A stretch of 64,000 nucleotides of DNA. Origin: Aegilops tauschii subsp. strangulata. Its lineage: Eukaryota > Streptophyta > Magnoliopsida > Poales > Poaceae. The number at the start of each line of letters is the position of its first letter. Position 1 is the stretch's first letter. Where the stretch lies: the NCBI RefSeq assembly GCF_002575655.3, contig NC_053037.3, forward strand, positions 444,013,793-444,077,792. The letters are read 5' to 3'. Shown here piece after piece: positions 20,545 through 31,847 of the stretch. The notes under the pieces are model-generated. The model was not told the DNA's origin, searched no databases, and saw only the letters and a program-made list of their open reading frames with translations. A program made the translations under genes and the position numbers.

Positions 20545-21330
20545 GGATTATACCCAGGACAATTATTCGTGGCATGACATTTTTATTATTTAGAGCATGG
20601 CATTTTTATTATTAAGAGCATGGTATTTTTTTAAAAGGCATGGAAATTTTTATTTGGAATCATGATAATTTTATTTATATTATTTTTTGTTTTGACAAAA
20701 AATAGGGGATATCTCAATTTTAATATTTTCTTCAGTTTAATTATTAAGAGCATAACATTTTATTATTAAGAGCATGACATTTTTTATCTATTGCATGGTA
20801 CATTTTTTAATGGCATGGTTATTTTAATTTTTGAATCACGGCAATTTCCTTTGTGTGCTTTTTGTTTTGACAAGGAAAATAGACAACATAACAATTTTAA
20901 TTTTTTTTATCATGGCATTTTGTTTTCTAATTTCATGGCATTTTTATTTGTCTCGATCATGGTAATATCCTTTTTGTTTCTTAACAATTTTCATAATTGA
21001 ATTATTATCATCATAAAACTAAAAAACTTGCTTTGCATGGCAGCCAATTTTTTTTTGTCATGAAAACTCAAATTATTGAACCACGACAAAGTTAAAAATG
21101 CATTATTTTTTATTTTCTTATTTTATTTTCTATTTTTTGTGCCATGGCATATTTATGTACTCGTTTTAAATTAATATGCAATTTTTCAATGTATGATTTT
21201 ATGTGATGGCAGTTTTAGTTAAAATACTTTGTTCACGTGGCAACTACCAATTTTTTATATACATGTTTTTTGTGTGTGTTTTAGCTGTGTTTTGTTTGGG
21301 TTAGTTGTGTTAATACTAATGGGCTTTTTT
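20545..21330. repeat. AT-rich region with recurrent CATGGCATTTTTATT motifs
   Basis: GAGCATGGCATTTTTATTATT and shorter forms (CATGGCA, CATGGTA, CATGACA followed by T-runs) recur more than a dozen times. No coding potential; the frames here are accidental. Confidence 0.6.
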
Positions 21331-21376
21331 TGGCCCAATTGAGGCACAGATACGTTCAAGGAAGAAGGTCGAAATC

Positions 21377-22441
21377 ACTAATTAAGAAGTACTCGTTGCA
21401 AAGAACACTCCATCTTCCCAGGTCACGACAAGTGGCGCACATGCAGCGCGCCACTTGTCGCAACCTGGGAGTTTTCCCTTTTTCGTAGATTCGTTTATTC
21501 AAAACGTTTTATCTCTTAAACCGTGCGTCCAAATCTCAAACCGTTTTCACCGTTGGATTCCTCGCGTCGAGATCTTCAAAACTAGATCCCATGTTGATAG
21601 GTTTTGACGAACTTTTTTTCACGAAAAAAACCGGACGGAAAAACAAAACCGGGAGCACGGTTTTTTCCCTTTCCGAAAGAGGCACACCCGTGCCTCTCGC
21701 GAAATCACAACCGTGCCTCTCGTGGAACCAAACCGTGACTCTCATGGAAAGAAAAAAAAACAAAAAACGCGTTTTTTTCCTTTCCGAAAGAGGCATGCCC
21801 GTGACTCTCGCGAAAGCACAATCGTTCCTCTGGCAAAAGCAAAACCGTGACTCTCGCGAAAGAAAAAAAAAAACAGAAAACGAGTTTTTTTTCCCTTTCC
21901 GAGAGGCACGGCCGTGACTCTCGCAAAAGCACAACTGTGCCTCTCGCGGAAGCAAAACCATGACTCTCGCGAAAGAAATAAAAAACAAAAAAACGTGTTT
22001 TGTTTTTCCCCTTCCGACAGGCACGGCCGTGACTCTCACGAAAGCACAACCGTGCCTCTCGCGGAAGTAAAACCGTGACTCTCGCGAAAAGAAAAAAACA
22101 GAAAACGCGTTTTTTTTCGTTTCCGAAAGGCACGGCCGTGAACTCTCGCTAAAGCACAACTGTGCCTCTCGCGAAAAAGGTGACTTTTCACGAAAGAAAA
22201 AAATAAACGCGTTTTTTCGCGCAAAAGAAAAAAAATTCAAATTTTTTTTGGTCGAAACGCTAAGAAAGACCGGGGAAAAACTAAAACGTCGAAAAAAACC
22301 GTTTAAAAAGCCGAAAGCGCGTGTGGAAAAATAAAAAAATCTGGAGGGAGCGTCCAGAGTGCGACACGTGGCGAATGGCTGAGAGTGCGCCAAGTGGCGC
22401 TGATCGTTGCGAGGCTCCCGAAGGAGCACTCATTAACTAGT
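21377..22441. mobile_element. Foldback DNA transposon, probably Mutator-like, filled with tandem repeats
   Basis: The ends are inverted: ACTAATTAAGAAGTACTC on the left and, reversed, ACTAGTTAATGAGTGCTC on the right, each followed by a CGCCACTTG/CAAGTGGCG block. The interior (about 21655-22180) holds four to five units of about 110-120 bp with CCGTGACTCTCGCGAAAG, CACAACCGTGCCTCTCGCG and A-runs. No transposase. Long minus ORFs across it are low-complexity (Phe/Ser/Arg) and not genes. No clear 9-bp duplication was seen. Confidence 0.55.
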
Positions 22442-23611
22442 TGCTTCCGAAGAAGGTTCCCTTAGCAAATGATTTCGTTTGTTGGAACGCGACCTCCCCG
22501 TGGGGAACGTTCCCCAAATATTAGGGTCTTATTTTCCGATAGGTTGAGCTTAGATCTTAGAGTTTGCCGCTCCTTGTTCATCTGCTGACTCTAGCCCCGC
22601 TATGATGCAAAACCCAGAGTCGTGTCAGTACCAAATATTTGTGGAGCTGAGAAATTTCACGAGCTCGCGATACAGGCTCCGTGTTTCCCGCTTCCAGAAG
22701 GGGGGAGACACTTACGTCCACGTACTATTGGGCCGATGTGGACGGCGAATACGAGAGGGGCAGTAGGATCCAAGCGATGTAGGCCCAGCCGCACTGGCTG
22801 GACGCCGCGCCGGCCACGGATCCGGTCAAGAACCGTCCGCCGCGCGGCGCCACCCACGTCTTCCCACCACGTGCGGCACGGCCCGACCTGCTCCCATCGC
22901 CGCGACACGGCACCTCTGCTCCGGCCTCCGTCAGGGGACCCACCCGCCGGCCCGGCCCTGACTCGCACACACAGCCCCAGGCGTACATCGTCTCACCCGT
23001 CCCATCCGTCCTTTGCGCGACAGTGCGCGTCCAGACTCGCGGCCTGACGAACGTATGGATAACCCTCTCCCCCTCGCGTCGCTTCTTTCTCTGTTTTTTG
23101 CCTTTTCTTTTTTGCAATACGTCGCCTTCGTTATACGGCGGCCAGCATCAGCAGGCAGGCAACGGCTACAGGGTGCGTGGCGGATTGGCAGGCGCCGCTG
23201 GGCACAGGAAACGGCAGGGTAGCTTTTCCGGCGCAGCGATGATGAGTGAGAAGGGTGAATGCATGGGACTGGCGGGAGCGGCGCGGTGCGGATGGGCTCG
23301 TGGAGCGTTGGACGTAGCCTTGTGGTCAGATGACATCACGGCTATGGTCTTGGTCAGTCTGTTCCAGCGGCGCCGGTCGCATTGGGGGGCGGCCTGCCCC
23401 GTACAGCAGGCCAGCGGAGAATCTGGGCATAAAGACGGTATCGCCCTCGGCTTAATCAAGTCTGCAGCCAGCCGAGTGATATTGCCTCGTGTAGATACGT
23501 CCAGCGGATCAACACATAAGACACGTCCTGCCGATCAAAACAAGGACACTAGCCGATTCTTTGTCGAATGCGAAATATAATTTTGCTCGCGTACCTCCTA
23601 AATATACTGTA
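22442..23611. other. GC-rich, non-repetitive-looking stretch without a supportable gene
   Basis: The composition is CpG-rich (22780-23000) and lacks the repeat signatures seen elsewhere. Overlapping ORFs on both strands (up to 185 codons at 23023-23580) show no domain and no codon-use contrast. It could be a gene promoter or fragment; nothing decides it. Confidence 0.3.
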
Positions 23612-23959
23612 TCTCTACTTCTAATGGAGCAGTGGGTAGTCTCGTTTTCAGGGTTTTTTTCGTCCCACCTTTCATGGTTTTTTTATACCTCCTCCCACCT
23701 TCGCTGGTTTTTTCCGTAGATTTTTTTTCGTCCCCTCCCCCACTTTATCGGTTTATTTTCGCGCCACCCTCTCACGCAACGAAAGAAATCTGAACAGATC
23801 AGAAATTTCCATACTGCCGCAAGTTATTTATAATGTAGAATCAATCATGAACAATCTGTAGAGATCAAATCTAAATTAATTAACCTTACCTTAAATCACT
23901 CAATCACATTTATTAAAAAAATAATTGATTTTTAGAAAAATCGCTCAATCACATTAACC

Positions 23960-24418
23960 TTACCTTAACTCACGGATGGTAATCAATCTCCAAACAAAGG
24001 AAACAATACATCGAGGGAGCAGTAAATAAACTTCCTTTCTTATGACATGTATATGATCTTCCCTTCCCTCTCCGTTGTCGAGCGTTCTTGATTCTCGAGG
24101 CCGATGCTTGGGCTGCGTCACTGGGTCGCGACGGTGCCGGAGGACGAGGACGGTAAGGCCGGGTGCCGCGGCCGGTGAAGGGGGCGAAGAAGGGCGGCTT
24201 CCCTGGCCCTGGACGTGGCCGTGGCCCTGGGAGTTGGTGTGGTGGAAGCGGCACTTGAAGGACCCGGCGTGGGTGGCCGACGCGCAGACGCACTTGGAAG
24301 CGGGCCCGTGGCCCGCGCCGGACGGCGCCGACGCCGACCCGGGCCACCTCCTCCGCGTATTCTTGGAGCTGTGGCTGGCCGATTTACATGAAATTAATTC
24401 CCTCAGTTGTTGTGGCAA
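23960..24418 (-). pseudogene. Gene fragment captured by the Helitron (serine-rich protein-like, CxC...THxGSFxC motif)
   Basis: The minus frame contains SKCVCASATHAGSFKCRFHH at about 24298-24239. This resembles the conserved CxCSPTxHPGSFRCxLHR signature of small plant serine-rich-like proteins of unknown function. An upstream RRWPGSASAPSG stretch and a downstream GHGHVQGQGS stretch look like divergent flanks. There is no confirmed start, and the sequence after about 24070 is Helitron. The fragment sits wholly inside the Helitron borders and is GC-rich against an AT-rich background, so capture is the simplest reading. Confidence 0.55.
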
Positions 24419-24503
24419 ATATAATACACATAATCCATATTGTTATGCACTAGCGCGTGTGTGTGAAATAGATGGATTATGGTCCCGTACCCAATAAGAT
24501 GGA

Positions 24504-24606
24504 TATGTGTGTGTGTGTGTGTGTTAGAGAAAGGGAGGGAGAGGGAGAGGGGGAGGGGGAGAGGGAGAGAGAATGAGGAAGAGGGAGGGAGAGAGTGTGT
24601 GTGAGG
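24504..24606. repeat. (GT)n and (GGGAGA)n microsatellite
   Basis: GTGTGTGTGTGTGTGTG is followed by about 75 bases of GA-rich GGGAGAGGGAGAG repeats, inside the Helitron. Confidence 0.9.
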
Positions 24607-24713
24607 ATTTGATGGTAAAAAGGTCACCAATGTCAGTTGATATGTATGAGAATATTAATATTGAACTCTTAAAGTTAATGTGGCCCCGTTGCAACGCACG
24701 GGCGTTCTTCTAA

Positions 24714-25353
24714 TAAAAATTAGGAATAGTTAGGGCGTTGCGCAAATAATAAGATAATTGCATGTATCGTCCTCTTAGCCATGTGTGATGTCCAACATGA
24801 CCCTCATGGTTGGAAAGTGCTCTGATACTGTCCTGATACATGCAAATACGCGTCATATATGGTTCTGGAGGTTGAAACGACAGTCCTGACTCCATGGATC
24901 GCGTACGTATCTCGTATCCCCCGTATGATATGTCGGTATGGGGCTCACTCACAGTCAAGCTCGTGGTAATTAGGTTGTTGATCCCTTCCTTCTCCACGAA
25001 CTAAAACCAAAGAGAAACCCCATGCGGGAATAGGGTGCAGGGCAGATGAACGGCGGCACGGCAGTCTTTCGATCGTAATGCAGCCGACGGGGGAAGCGAG
25101 TGCAACGACGCAGCGAGCTCAGACGGCAGTTGCGGTGGCGATGCAGGGGCCCGAACAGCCGCGCCGACCTACGATATGTGTCGTCGCGGTCACAGTAGTT
25201 AGCAATTTGGGCCCAAAGGTAGTATTCCTGATGGCATCAGGCCATGTTGCAGTAATGTTTTCATACATCGATTTGATGTGATTTGATGCACATTGTGATA
25301 GGGGTTTTGGATTGTACAACATAAAGTCTGATTTTTTTTGTATGTTATTTATT
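24714..25353. other. No gene seen; flank of the decayed MULE
   Basis: Short unrelated ORFs only. A splice-acceptor-like TTATTTATTTCCAG ends at about 25358, just before the MULE coding sequence. Confidence 0.3.
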
Positions 25354-28140
25354 TCCAGCGATGGCAGTGGTTGGTTCAGTCTTGAGGTGATCCATGCAGG
25401 TTCTTTCTCTGGCAATGGACAGAATAGGTGTTATTTGAATGGCTAAAATGTTTGCTATGATTATTGTCATGTGGAGTTGGCATACTACAAAACATTTGAA
25501 GATATAATTGAGCATATTGGTTATGAGAAAGTGGGCAGCATTTATTTGTATTGGTTGCCCCAAGGTTGTCAACTTAATGAATATGGTGCAAGGCTTTTGT
25601 GCAATGATGCACACATAGATCTTATTTATCTAAGGGTCCCTCAAGGGCAGAGATTTCATATGTTCTATCTTGATCATTTTGATAGCCACATCTCTGGAGG
25701 AGAAGCAGCATGGGGTGATGTTGTGGGTAATCCAGTAGTATAATTTCCTCCTGTTTTCAGTTCAATCCGGAAGCAAAGCAATGCAAATGATGACAACATG
25801 GTATCTTGTACTATTGTGGATGAACGCAGTGAAATTCAGATTCATGAGCAACCACATGTAAGGTTGAGATCAAGAGGACAGAAATTAGAAGACGAGTCGG
25901 AAGAATATGGTGATAGTAATTCTTTAGATAATGATTACAAACCAGAAATTGTTGACATCAATTATGACTTGAGGATGGGGAAGATGGTTTGGTGCGGGAG
26001 CGGTTGCACCTTTGCAAGACAAGAAAGGGGAGAAAGTGCATGGTTGAATATTGCAACTCTGAAGATGGGGCATTATATCCTCCAGATTCAAATGAAGAGG
26101 AGATGAAATTCAATTTCAAATCTTTCACAACAATAGACAAGCATGATCCCAAGTTCCATGTAGGGCAGTCGATTTCATGTGTTAAGCTCTTAAGGAAGAG
26201 ATCAGGAGTTCAAATCATGAGAGTACATTCTTTATTGAACTTTGAGATGAGGGACAGTTGCAAAAATGTTACTTCTCATTTGATGCATGCAAGAGGGGGT
26301 TCTTATCTGCTTGTAGGCCTATTATTTCCTAGATAGTTTTCATTTGAAGACACAATATGGAGGTGTTCTTTTAAGTGCAGTGGGATCCCAATGATTGCTT
26401 ATATCATGTAGCTCATGCGGTGGTGCATAGTGAAGACAAAATCTTGGAGATGGTTTCTGACTGTATTGAAGCATGATCTTGGGATTGGAAACACAGAGCT
26501 TTGGACAATCATGTATGACAAGTAGAAAGTAAGTAATTACCTCCAAATAATTTGTGATTAGCTTAGAAAAACAAACATTTATTTTTTTACTTATGTGTTA
26601 CATGTGAATGTTTATGCAGGTTTTAATTAAGACAATGAGAGAATTGTTGAGTGATCCCCCCCCCCACACACATTTTGTGTGAGGCATTTGTGGCAGAATT
26701 TCAACAAGAACTTTAAAGGTGAGGTCTTGAAGAACTAACTATGGAAATGTGCCACAAGTACTACACAGGGAAGGTTTAGGGAAAACAAGCAACCACATGT
26801 TAGTTCTCAACAAACAGGCCCATGATTGACTAGAAGAATTAACACTGAAACATGGGTTAGGGATTTCCGAAATGATTTTCCAAAGTATGCTTTTTTTAAC
26901 ACAGGAAGTATGTTTTTATCCTCATACACGATGCTAGCTCAAATCTTTCTTTTTTGCTCATACATACTGCTAGCTTTATGTGTTCTTATACATGTTAGTA
27001 TGTTCATACAAAGAGTCAAGGTAGAGAGATGAAGTTTTGCAAGGGCTAGTACCCGAGAATGCTTTCATTCAGCAACAAGCCATGTCATAACCACCAATTC
27101 AACGATACTACAACAAAGAAGGGGGTGTTCACAGGAAGATAGGCATTGTTGTAGTAGCAAGACTTAGAGCTGCAACAAAGAGAAGAAAAGTAGCAGATCA
27201 AGCCAAGTTTGATGCGACTATTGCTAAACTAGAAGAAGAAGAAGAGCTCACAAGTGGAAATATGTAGTTCTAGCCAAAAACATGTTGCTGAGGAGAAAAA
27301 CAAGGCTATACTAGATAAAAAGAAACTTGCTACAGAAGAGAGGAGAAAAGCTAGAGAGGAAAAGAGAAGAAAGTCCCTAGAGGAAAACGTGCCATCGCAA
27401 AGAAAAGAAGGGAACCTATGGGGAAACGGAAAAGAAATGCGGAAGAAGCAAAAAAAACGTTGAAGAAAAACAGAGGATTGCTGAAGAGACGAAAAGAACT
27501 ACAAAGACTACATTTAAAGTAGAGGATGTCATGTTTCTTATAGATCAAGCAGAGGAATTTGGTAGAAGGCAGCCATTTCTGCAAACACATGAGGTACAAA
27601 GGCAAGAAGCTTGGAGCAGTAGCCCATTCAGGAGAAGACTTGTAGGGAAAAGATAGGAGCGAGGCAAAGCTAGCAAGATAGGCAAGGCCTGAGTAGGACA
27701 ACATGAATGGATGTCAAGTTAAAACAAAAGCAATCAAGAGAATTGATGCAAGCTTTGGTGAGAACATGATATGTTTTAAATAGCGAAGAAAAGTGAACAT
27801 GTTTCATGAATTAAGGGGTGGATGAAATTCAATGCAAAGGGGTGGTTTCATTCTGTATTCTGCTTATGACCAGATGTGGAACATGCTACATGTTCTCTTC
27901 ACGATCATACTCCAGATCATGTACTTGAGTATTTATGCAATATGTCATGTGGATGTCATGTGTACATGATCTAGAACTCATTGTATGCTTTATGATTATG
28001 TGGTACTCGATTTTGTTCAAATATGTGTATTAACTATTTCATGTTAGTTTCCTATTATATGCTTTGTGATGTGTCTATTTCCTACCAGTTAAGTGCAAAA
28101 AAGGTTGGTCTCGGTTTCAAAGGATTTTGTTCAGTTTTAG
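25354..28140 (+). pseudogene. Mutator-like (MULE/MuDR) transposase, heavily decayed
   Basis: Pieces in order on the plus strand: a PB1-like N-terminal domain (25400-25740, ELAYYKTFEDIIEHIGYEKV); an acidic linker (25800-25980); the MuDR DNA-binding region (26110-26330, FHVGQSISCVKLLRKRSG); then the DDE transposase region in shifting frames (26340-26530 with YGGVLLSAVG and HDLGIGNTELWTIMYDK; 26670-26900 with RHLWQNFNKNFKGE); and a Lys/Arg/Glu-rich tail (27150-27500). At least six frameshifts and many stops are present. The family catalyses cut-and-paste transposition; this copy cannot. Terminal inverted repeats were not found. Confidence 0.7.
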
Positions 28141-28305
28141 TTTGACAAATGATGAGCTACGGTGCACTTTATGTTAATGATCAGCTACCGTTTATCAACA
28201 ATGCATTACCATTTGAGATGAGCTCTGTTATTTTTCATCTGAGATTGATAGATCATCACACATACGTCGCATATCATCTAAAAAATGCACAACCATTCCA
28301 ACTCA

Positions 28306-28387
28306 TCTATTTCCTCTATCCCAAATTATAAGACATTTTTGGTAATAGCCCACCCAAAATGTCTTATGATTTGAGATGGAGGTAGTA
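28306..28387. mobile_element. Very short Stowaway-like foldback (about 80 bp)
   Basis: CTCTATCCCAAATTATAAGACATTTT on the left (CTATCCCAAATTATAAGACA) pairs with AAAATGTCTTATGATTTGAG and GATGGAGGTAG on the right, leaving a loop of about 20 bases. The outer CTCCRTCC / GGAGGTAG form is that of Stowaway MITEs. Confidence 0.65.
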
Positions 28388-28599
28388 TTTTTTATCTCAG
28401 TTTCAAAAACATATATAGTTCTAGTAGATCATCTCAGTTTCTCACATATATAAAATACCGGCAGATCATCTCAATTCATAATGCATTTCATCAATACATA
28501 GATAGCTCAATTTCACTAGTATGACATTCACTGAATATTGCATACCAAGTTCAGAAAAGAGGCACACAACATAACAAGTCACATGATAGATAGCAGGGT

Positions 28600-29604
28600 T
28601 CGCTAAACAACACTACGAAACTCCATAGATAGATAGATCAACCACTCAAGAAACTACAACTAAAACTCCACCTCCATCATTGCCATCGACTTTACCAATC
28701 AACATGGTGATTTTGTTCTTTCGCGTCAGGTCCTCCCCTCCATTTGGCAGCCAATCATCCGACAGGTCCTTGGCGAGTAGAGGACCACGACAATGACCTT
28801 GTTCACGTGACACATCACAGGATACACCAGCGTCTTCGTCCACGGTGACGACGGATCGTACAATGCCATTTCACGCGCAACATACTCTTCCAACAACTCT
28901 CATAGTTTGGTTCACAACACAAGCTTGGGGTCATGTATCTTTACCTTCACCACCTTGCCGACGTTGCACGGGTAGCGGAGCCAAGATATTACCTCAAGCT
29001 CACGGTGGTTCTTGGGTGGTATGATATCTATCATATCGTTGTCCAGGTCCTTCAGAACGTCTCTCACTGACTATGTCGACCACAACTGATCCGGGATGCA
29101 CTCGAATCTTGGCGCCGTTTTGTACTCCAGAGCACCCGGAGTCGCGTGAATCGCTATGGTCCAGCGCTCGAACTTTATCCATCGGCGGCAGCACTTGAAC
29201 TGCATTGACAAATGAAGTGCCACCATGCACTTCTCGTGTGTCGAGAAGAATAACCATAGGTAGTGGGGGAGACCTAACCTCGATGCCCATCACCAATGGC
29301 AGCACGCCGCAATGCATCTCGATGGCGGCCAACAGAGCAACTCCAATCGTCTTGGCAAGCAGCACGAACCCATGACAGCGCGCCTCGAGTGCATCCATGG
29401 AACGCGTGCGCGCTAGCTGCACATGGCTCGTCCGCGGATAGAGACAAAGCTCACGTCGACACCAAACCTCCGGGGAAAAGCCCTGTTCAGCAAGTTGTAG
29501 ATCGATCCAACACCGACGCCATCCAGCGTCGCGACACTACCGCAATCTTTGCTCTTGTCGTCCAAGGACATGGTGGTGGAGGTGATGCTGGCGCCGTCCA
29601 TCAA
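28600..29604 (-). pseudogene. Unrecognised, broken minus-strand coding remnant
   Basis: A series of GC-richer open segments on the minus strand follow each other in different frames: 29604-29413 (MDGASITSTTMSLDD...VDVSFVSIRG), 29422-29000 (ALLAAIEMHCGVLPLVMGIE), then about 29050-28940 (HRELEVISWLRYPCNVGKVV), and 28843-28646 (DDWLPNGGEDLTRKNKI). The base composition and valine/leucine pattern look like a former gene with several frameshifts. I cannot assign a family with confidence. No start context or splice sites are certain. Confidence 0.35.
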
Positions 29605-29613
29605 AGAAACCTA

Positions 29614-29928
29614 CAGCCTATTTGGTAAACACTCGGGCAGGGGAATGGGAGTTCGCACAAAGGTGTTTATGAAGGGATTAGACATGGGAAGTAGATTTTT
29701 ACTCCCATTCCCTTGTTTGGCATATGATGGGAATTAGCGTGGGATAAAATTCTGCTCATGAATTAACAGGGTACACCCTGTGAAGAAATCGGTGGGAATT
29801 GGCTTCCTCAACTCCCATTCCCCTTCTCACTTAAACTCACATTCCCTCTAATCAAACAGTGGACTTTTAATATCCTCAGCCCTCAACTCCCATTCCCCAT
29901 CTCTAATTCCCCCAAACCAAACACGCTG
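29614..29928. mobile_element. MITE with CAGCSTRTTTGGT ends (Tourist/Harbinger- or hAT-like)
   Basis: The left end CAGCCTATTTGGTAAAC and right end ACCAAACACGCTG are inverted. CTA flanks both ends (29611-29613 and 29929-29931), a three-base target duplication that favours PIF/Harbinger over hAT. Internal AATGGGAGTT/AACTCCCATTCCCC blocks extend the foldback. Confidence 0.7.
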
Positions 29929-30035
29929 CTAGGGATTGCAAGAATTGTGGATTTTTTCCACAATGAAGCAGCAAGCCGCCTTATCCGCTGCCAGTGGGCC
30001 CCTAAGGGGTATTATGTATGGAATGCGTCAAGGAC

Positions 30036-30238
30036 TATCTTTCTTTTGAAACGGAGGCAAAAGATTTGCCTCATTCATTAAATAAGAGAGAAGAGTTTTA
30101 GAGTGTTACAAATGACCCACATGCCCGGCATGGCAACTACTCGCGCACAAGAATACACCCCAGTTTTTTAGCTCCCGCGAGAACCCAAAGCTTGATGTCA
30201 TTGATGATAGCTCGTTGTCGCGAGAGCAAATCTTGACT
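30036..30238 (-). pseudogene. 3' end of a LINE (C-terminus and 3' UTR)
   Basis: Minus strand reads INDIKLWVLAGAKKLGCIL and then a stop, the usual end of the Triticeae LINE ORF2 as I recall it, followed by a 3' UTR with GAGGCAAATCTTTTGCCTCC. This stem-loop is a common LINE 3' signature in these genomes. No poly-A remains. It adjoins the truncated edge of the WHAM-type element and probably belongs with the LINE piece at 41631-42457. Confidence 0.6.
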
Positions 30239-30283
30239 TGACTTGGCGTAAGCCTCCCCGGCAACGGTGCCAGAAATCCTTCT

Positions 30284-31847
30284 TGCTACCTCTTGAGCAC
30301 TGCGTTGGTTTTCCCTTGAAGAGGAAAGGGTGATGCAGCAAAGTAGCGTAAGTATTTCCGTCAGTTTTTGAGAACTAAGGTATCAATCCAGTAGGAGACC
30401 ACGCTCAAGTCCCTCGCACCTACACAAACAAATAAGAACCTTGCAACCAACACGATAAAGGGGTTGTCAATCCCTTAACGACCACTTGCAAAAGTGAGAT
30501 CTCATAGAGACGATAAGATAATATTTTTGGTATTTTTATGATAAAGATAAAAAGTAAAGATTGCAAAATAAAAATAGATCGGAAACTTATATGATGGAAA
30601 ATAGACCCGGGGGGCATAGGTTTCACTAGTGGCTTCTCTCAAGATAGCATAAGTATTACGGTGGGTGAAAAAAATTACTGTCGAGCTATTGATAGAATTG
30701 AGCATAGTTATGATAATATCTAGGTATGGTCATGTATATAGGCATCACGTCCGTGACAAGTAGACCGACTCCTGCCTGCATCTACTAATATTACTCCACA
30801 CATCGACCGCTATCCAACATGCATCTAGAGTATCAAGTTCATAAGAACGGAGTAACGCTTTAAGCAAGATGACATGATGTAGAGGGATAAACTCATGCAA
30901 TATGATATAAACCCCATCTTGTTATCTTCGATGGCAACAACACAATACGTGTCGTTTCCCCTACTGTCACTGGGATCGAGCACCGCAAGATTGAACCCAA
31001 AGCTAAGCACTTCTCCCATTGCAAGAAAGATCAATCTAGTAGGCCAAACCAAACTGATAATTCGAAGAGACTTGCAAAGATAACCAATCATACATAAAAG
31101 AATTCAGAGAAGATTCAATATTGTCCATAGATAATCTTGATCATAAACCCACAATTCATCGGATCTCGACAAACACACCGCAAAAAGAGTTACATCAAAT
31201 AGATCTCCAAGAAGATCGAGGAGAACTTTGTATTGAGATCTAAAGAGAGAGAAGAATCCATCTAGCTAATAACTATGGACCCGAAGGTCTGAAGTAAACT
31301 ACTCACACATCATTGGAGAGGCTATGGTGTTGATGTAGAAGCCCTCCGTGATCAATGCCCCCTCCGACGGAGCGCCGGAAAAGGCCCCAAGATGGGATCT
31401 CAAGGGTATAGAAGGTTGCGGCGGTGGAAATAGGGTTTTGGATCCTCTGCTGATGGTTTGGGATTACGTACGAATATATAGGAGGAAGAAGTAGGTCGGT
31501 GGAGCCACGAGGGCCCACGAGGGTGGAGGGTGCGCCCAGGGGGTAGGCGTGCCCCCTGCCTCGTGGCCTCCTCGTTAGTTGCTTGACGTCCACTCCAAGT
31601 CCACTGGATCACGTTTGTTCCGAAAATCACGTTCCCGAAGGTTTCATTCCGTTTGGACTCCGTTTGATATTCTTTTTCTGCGAAACACTAAAATAGGCGA
31701 AAAACAACAATTTGGGCTGGGCCTCCGGTTAATAGGTTAGTCACAAACATAATATAAAAGTGTATAATAAAGCCCATTAAACATCCAAAACAGAATATAT
31801 ACTAGCATGGAACAATAAAAAATTATAGATACGTTGGAGACGTATCA
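30284..31847 (-). repeat. WHAM-type LTR with PPT on one side and PBS on the other
   Basis: 1564 bp, minus-strand ends TGATACGTCTCCAACG ... CAAGAGGTAGCA. It is preceded on the minus strand by a PPT (31862-31848) and followed by a PBS (TGGCACCGTTGCCGGGGAGG, 30272-30253). One LTR serving as 3' LTR of one unit and 5' LTR of the next is the mark of a tandem array made by recombination. Confidence 0.85.

Larger units (their letters stand above)
23612..24713 (+). mobile_element. Non-autonomous Helitron (1.1 kb)
   Basis: The 5' end TCTCTACTTCTAATGG fits the grass Helitron start TCTMTAYT. The 3' end has the hairpin CCCGTTGCAACGCACGGG (24684-24702 area), followed about 10 bases later by CTAA at 24710-24713. 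The element lies between A (23611) and T (24714), as Helitrons insert. No Rep/helicase is present. Confidence 0.8.

Noticed and set aside
21536..22429. Long minus-strand ORF (297 codons)
   Set aside because: Composed of Phe/Ser/Arg-rich repeats that follow the DNA tandem units; no domain, and open frames occur in several phases.
28600..29604. Assignment to a named grass protein family
   Set aside because: Several families were considered, but no motif could be matched without guessing; left as unrecognised.
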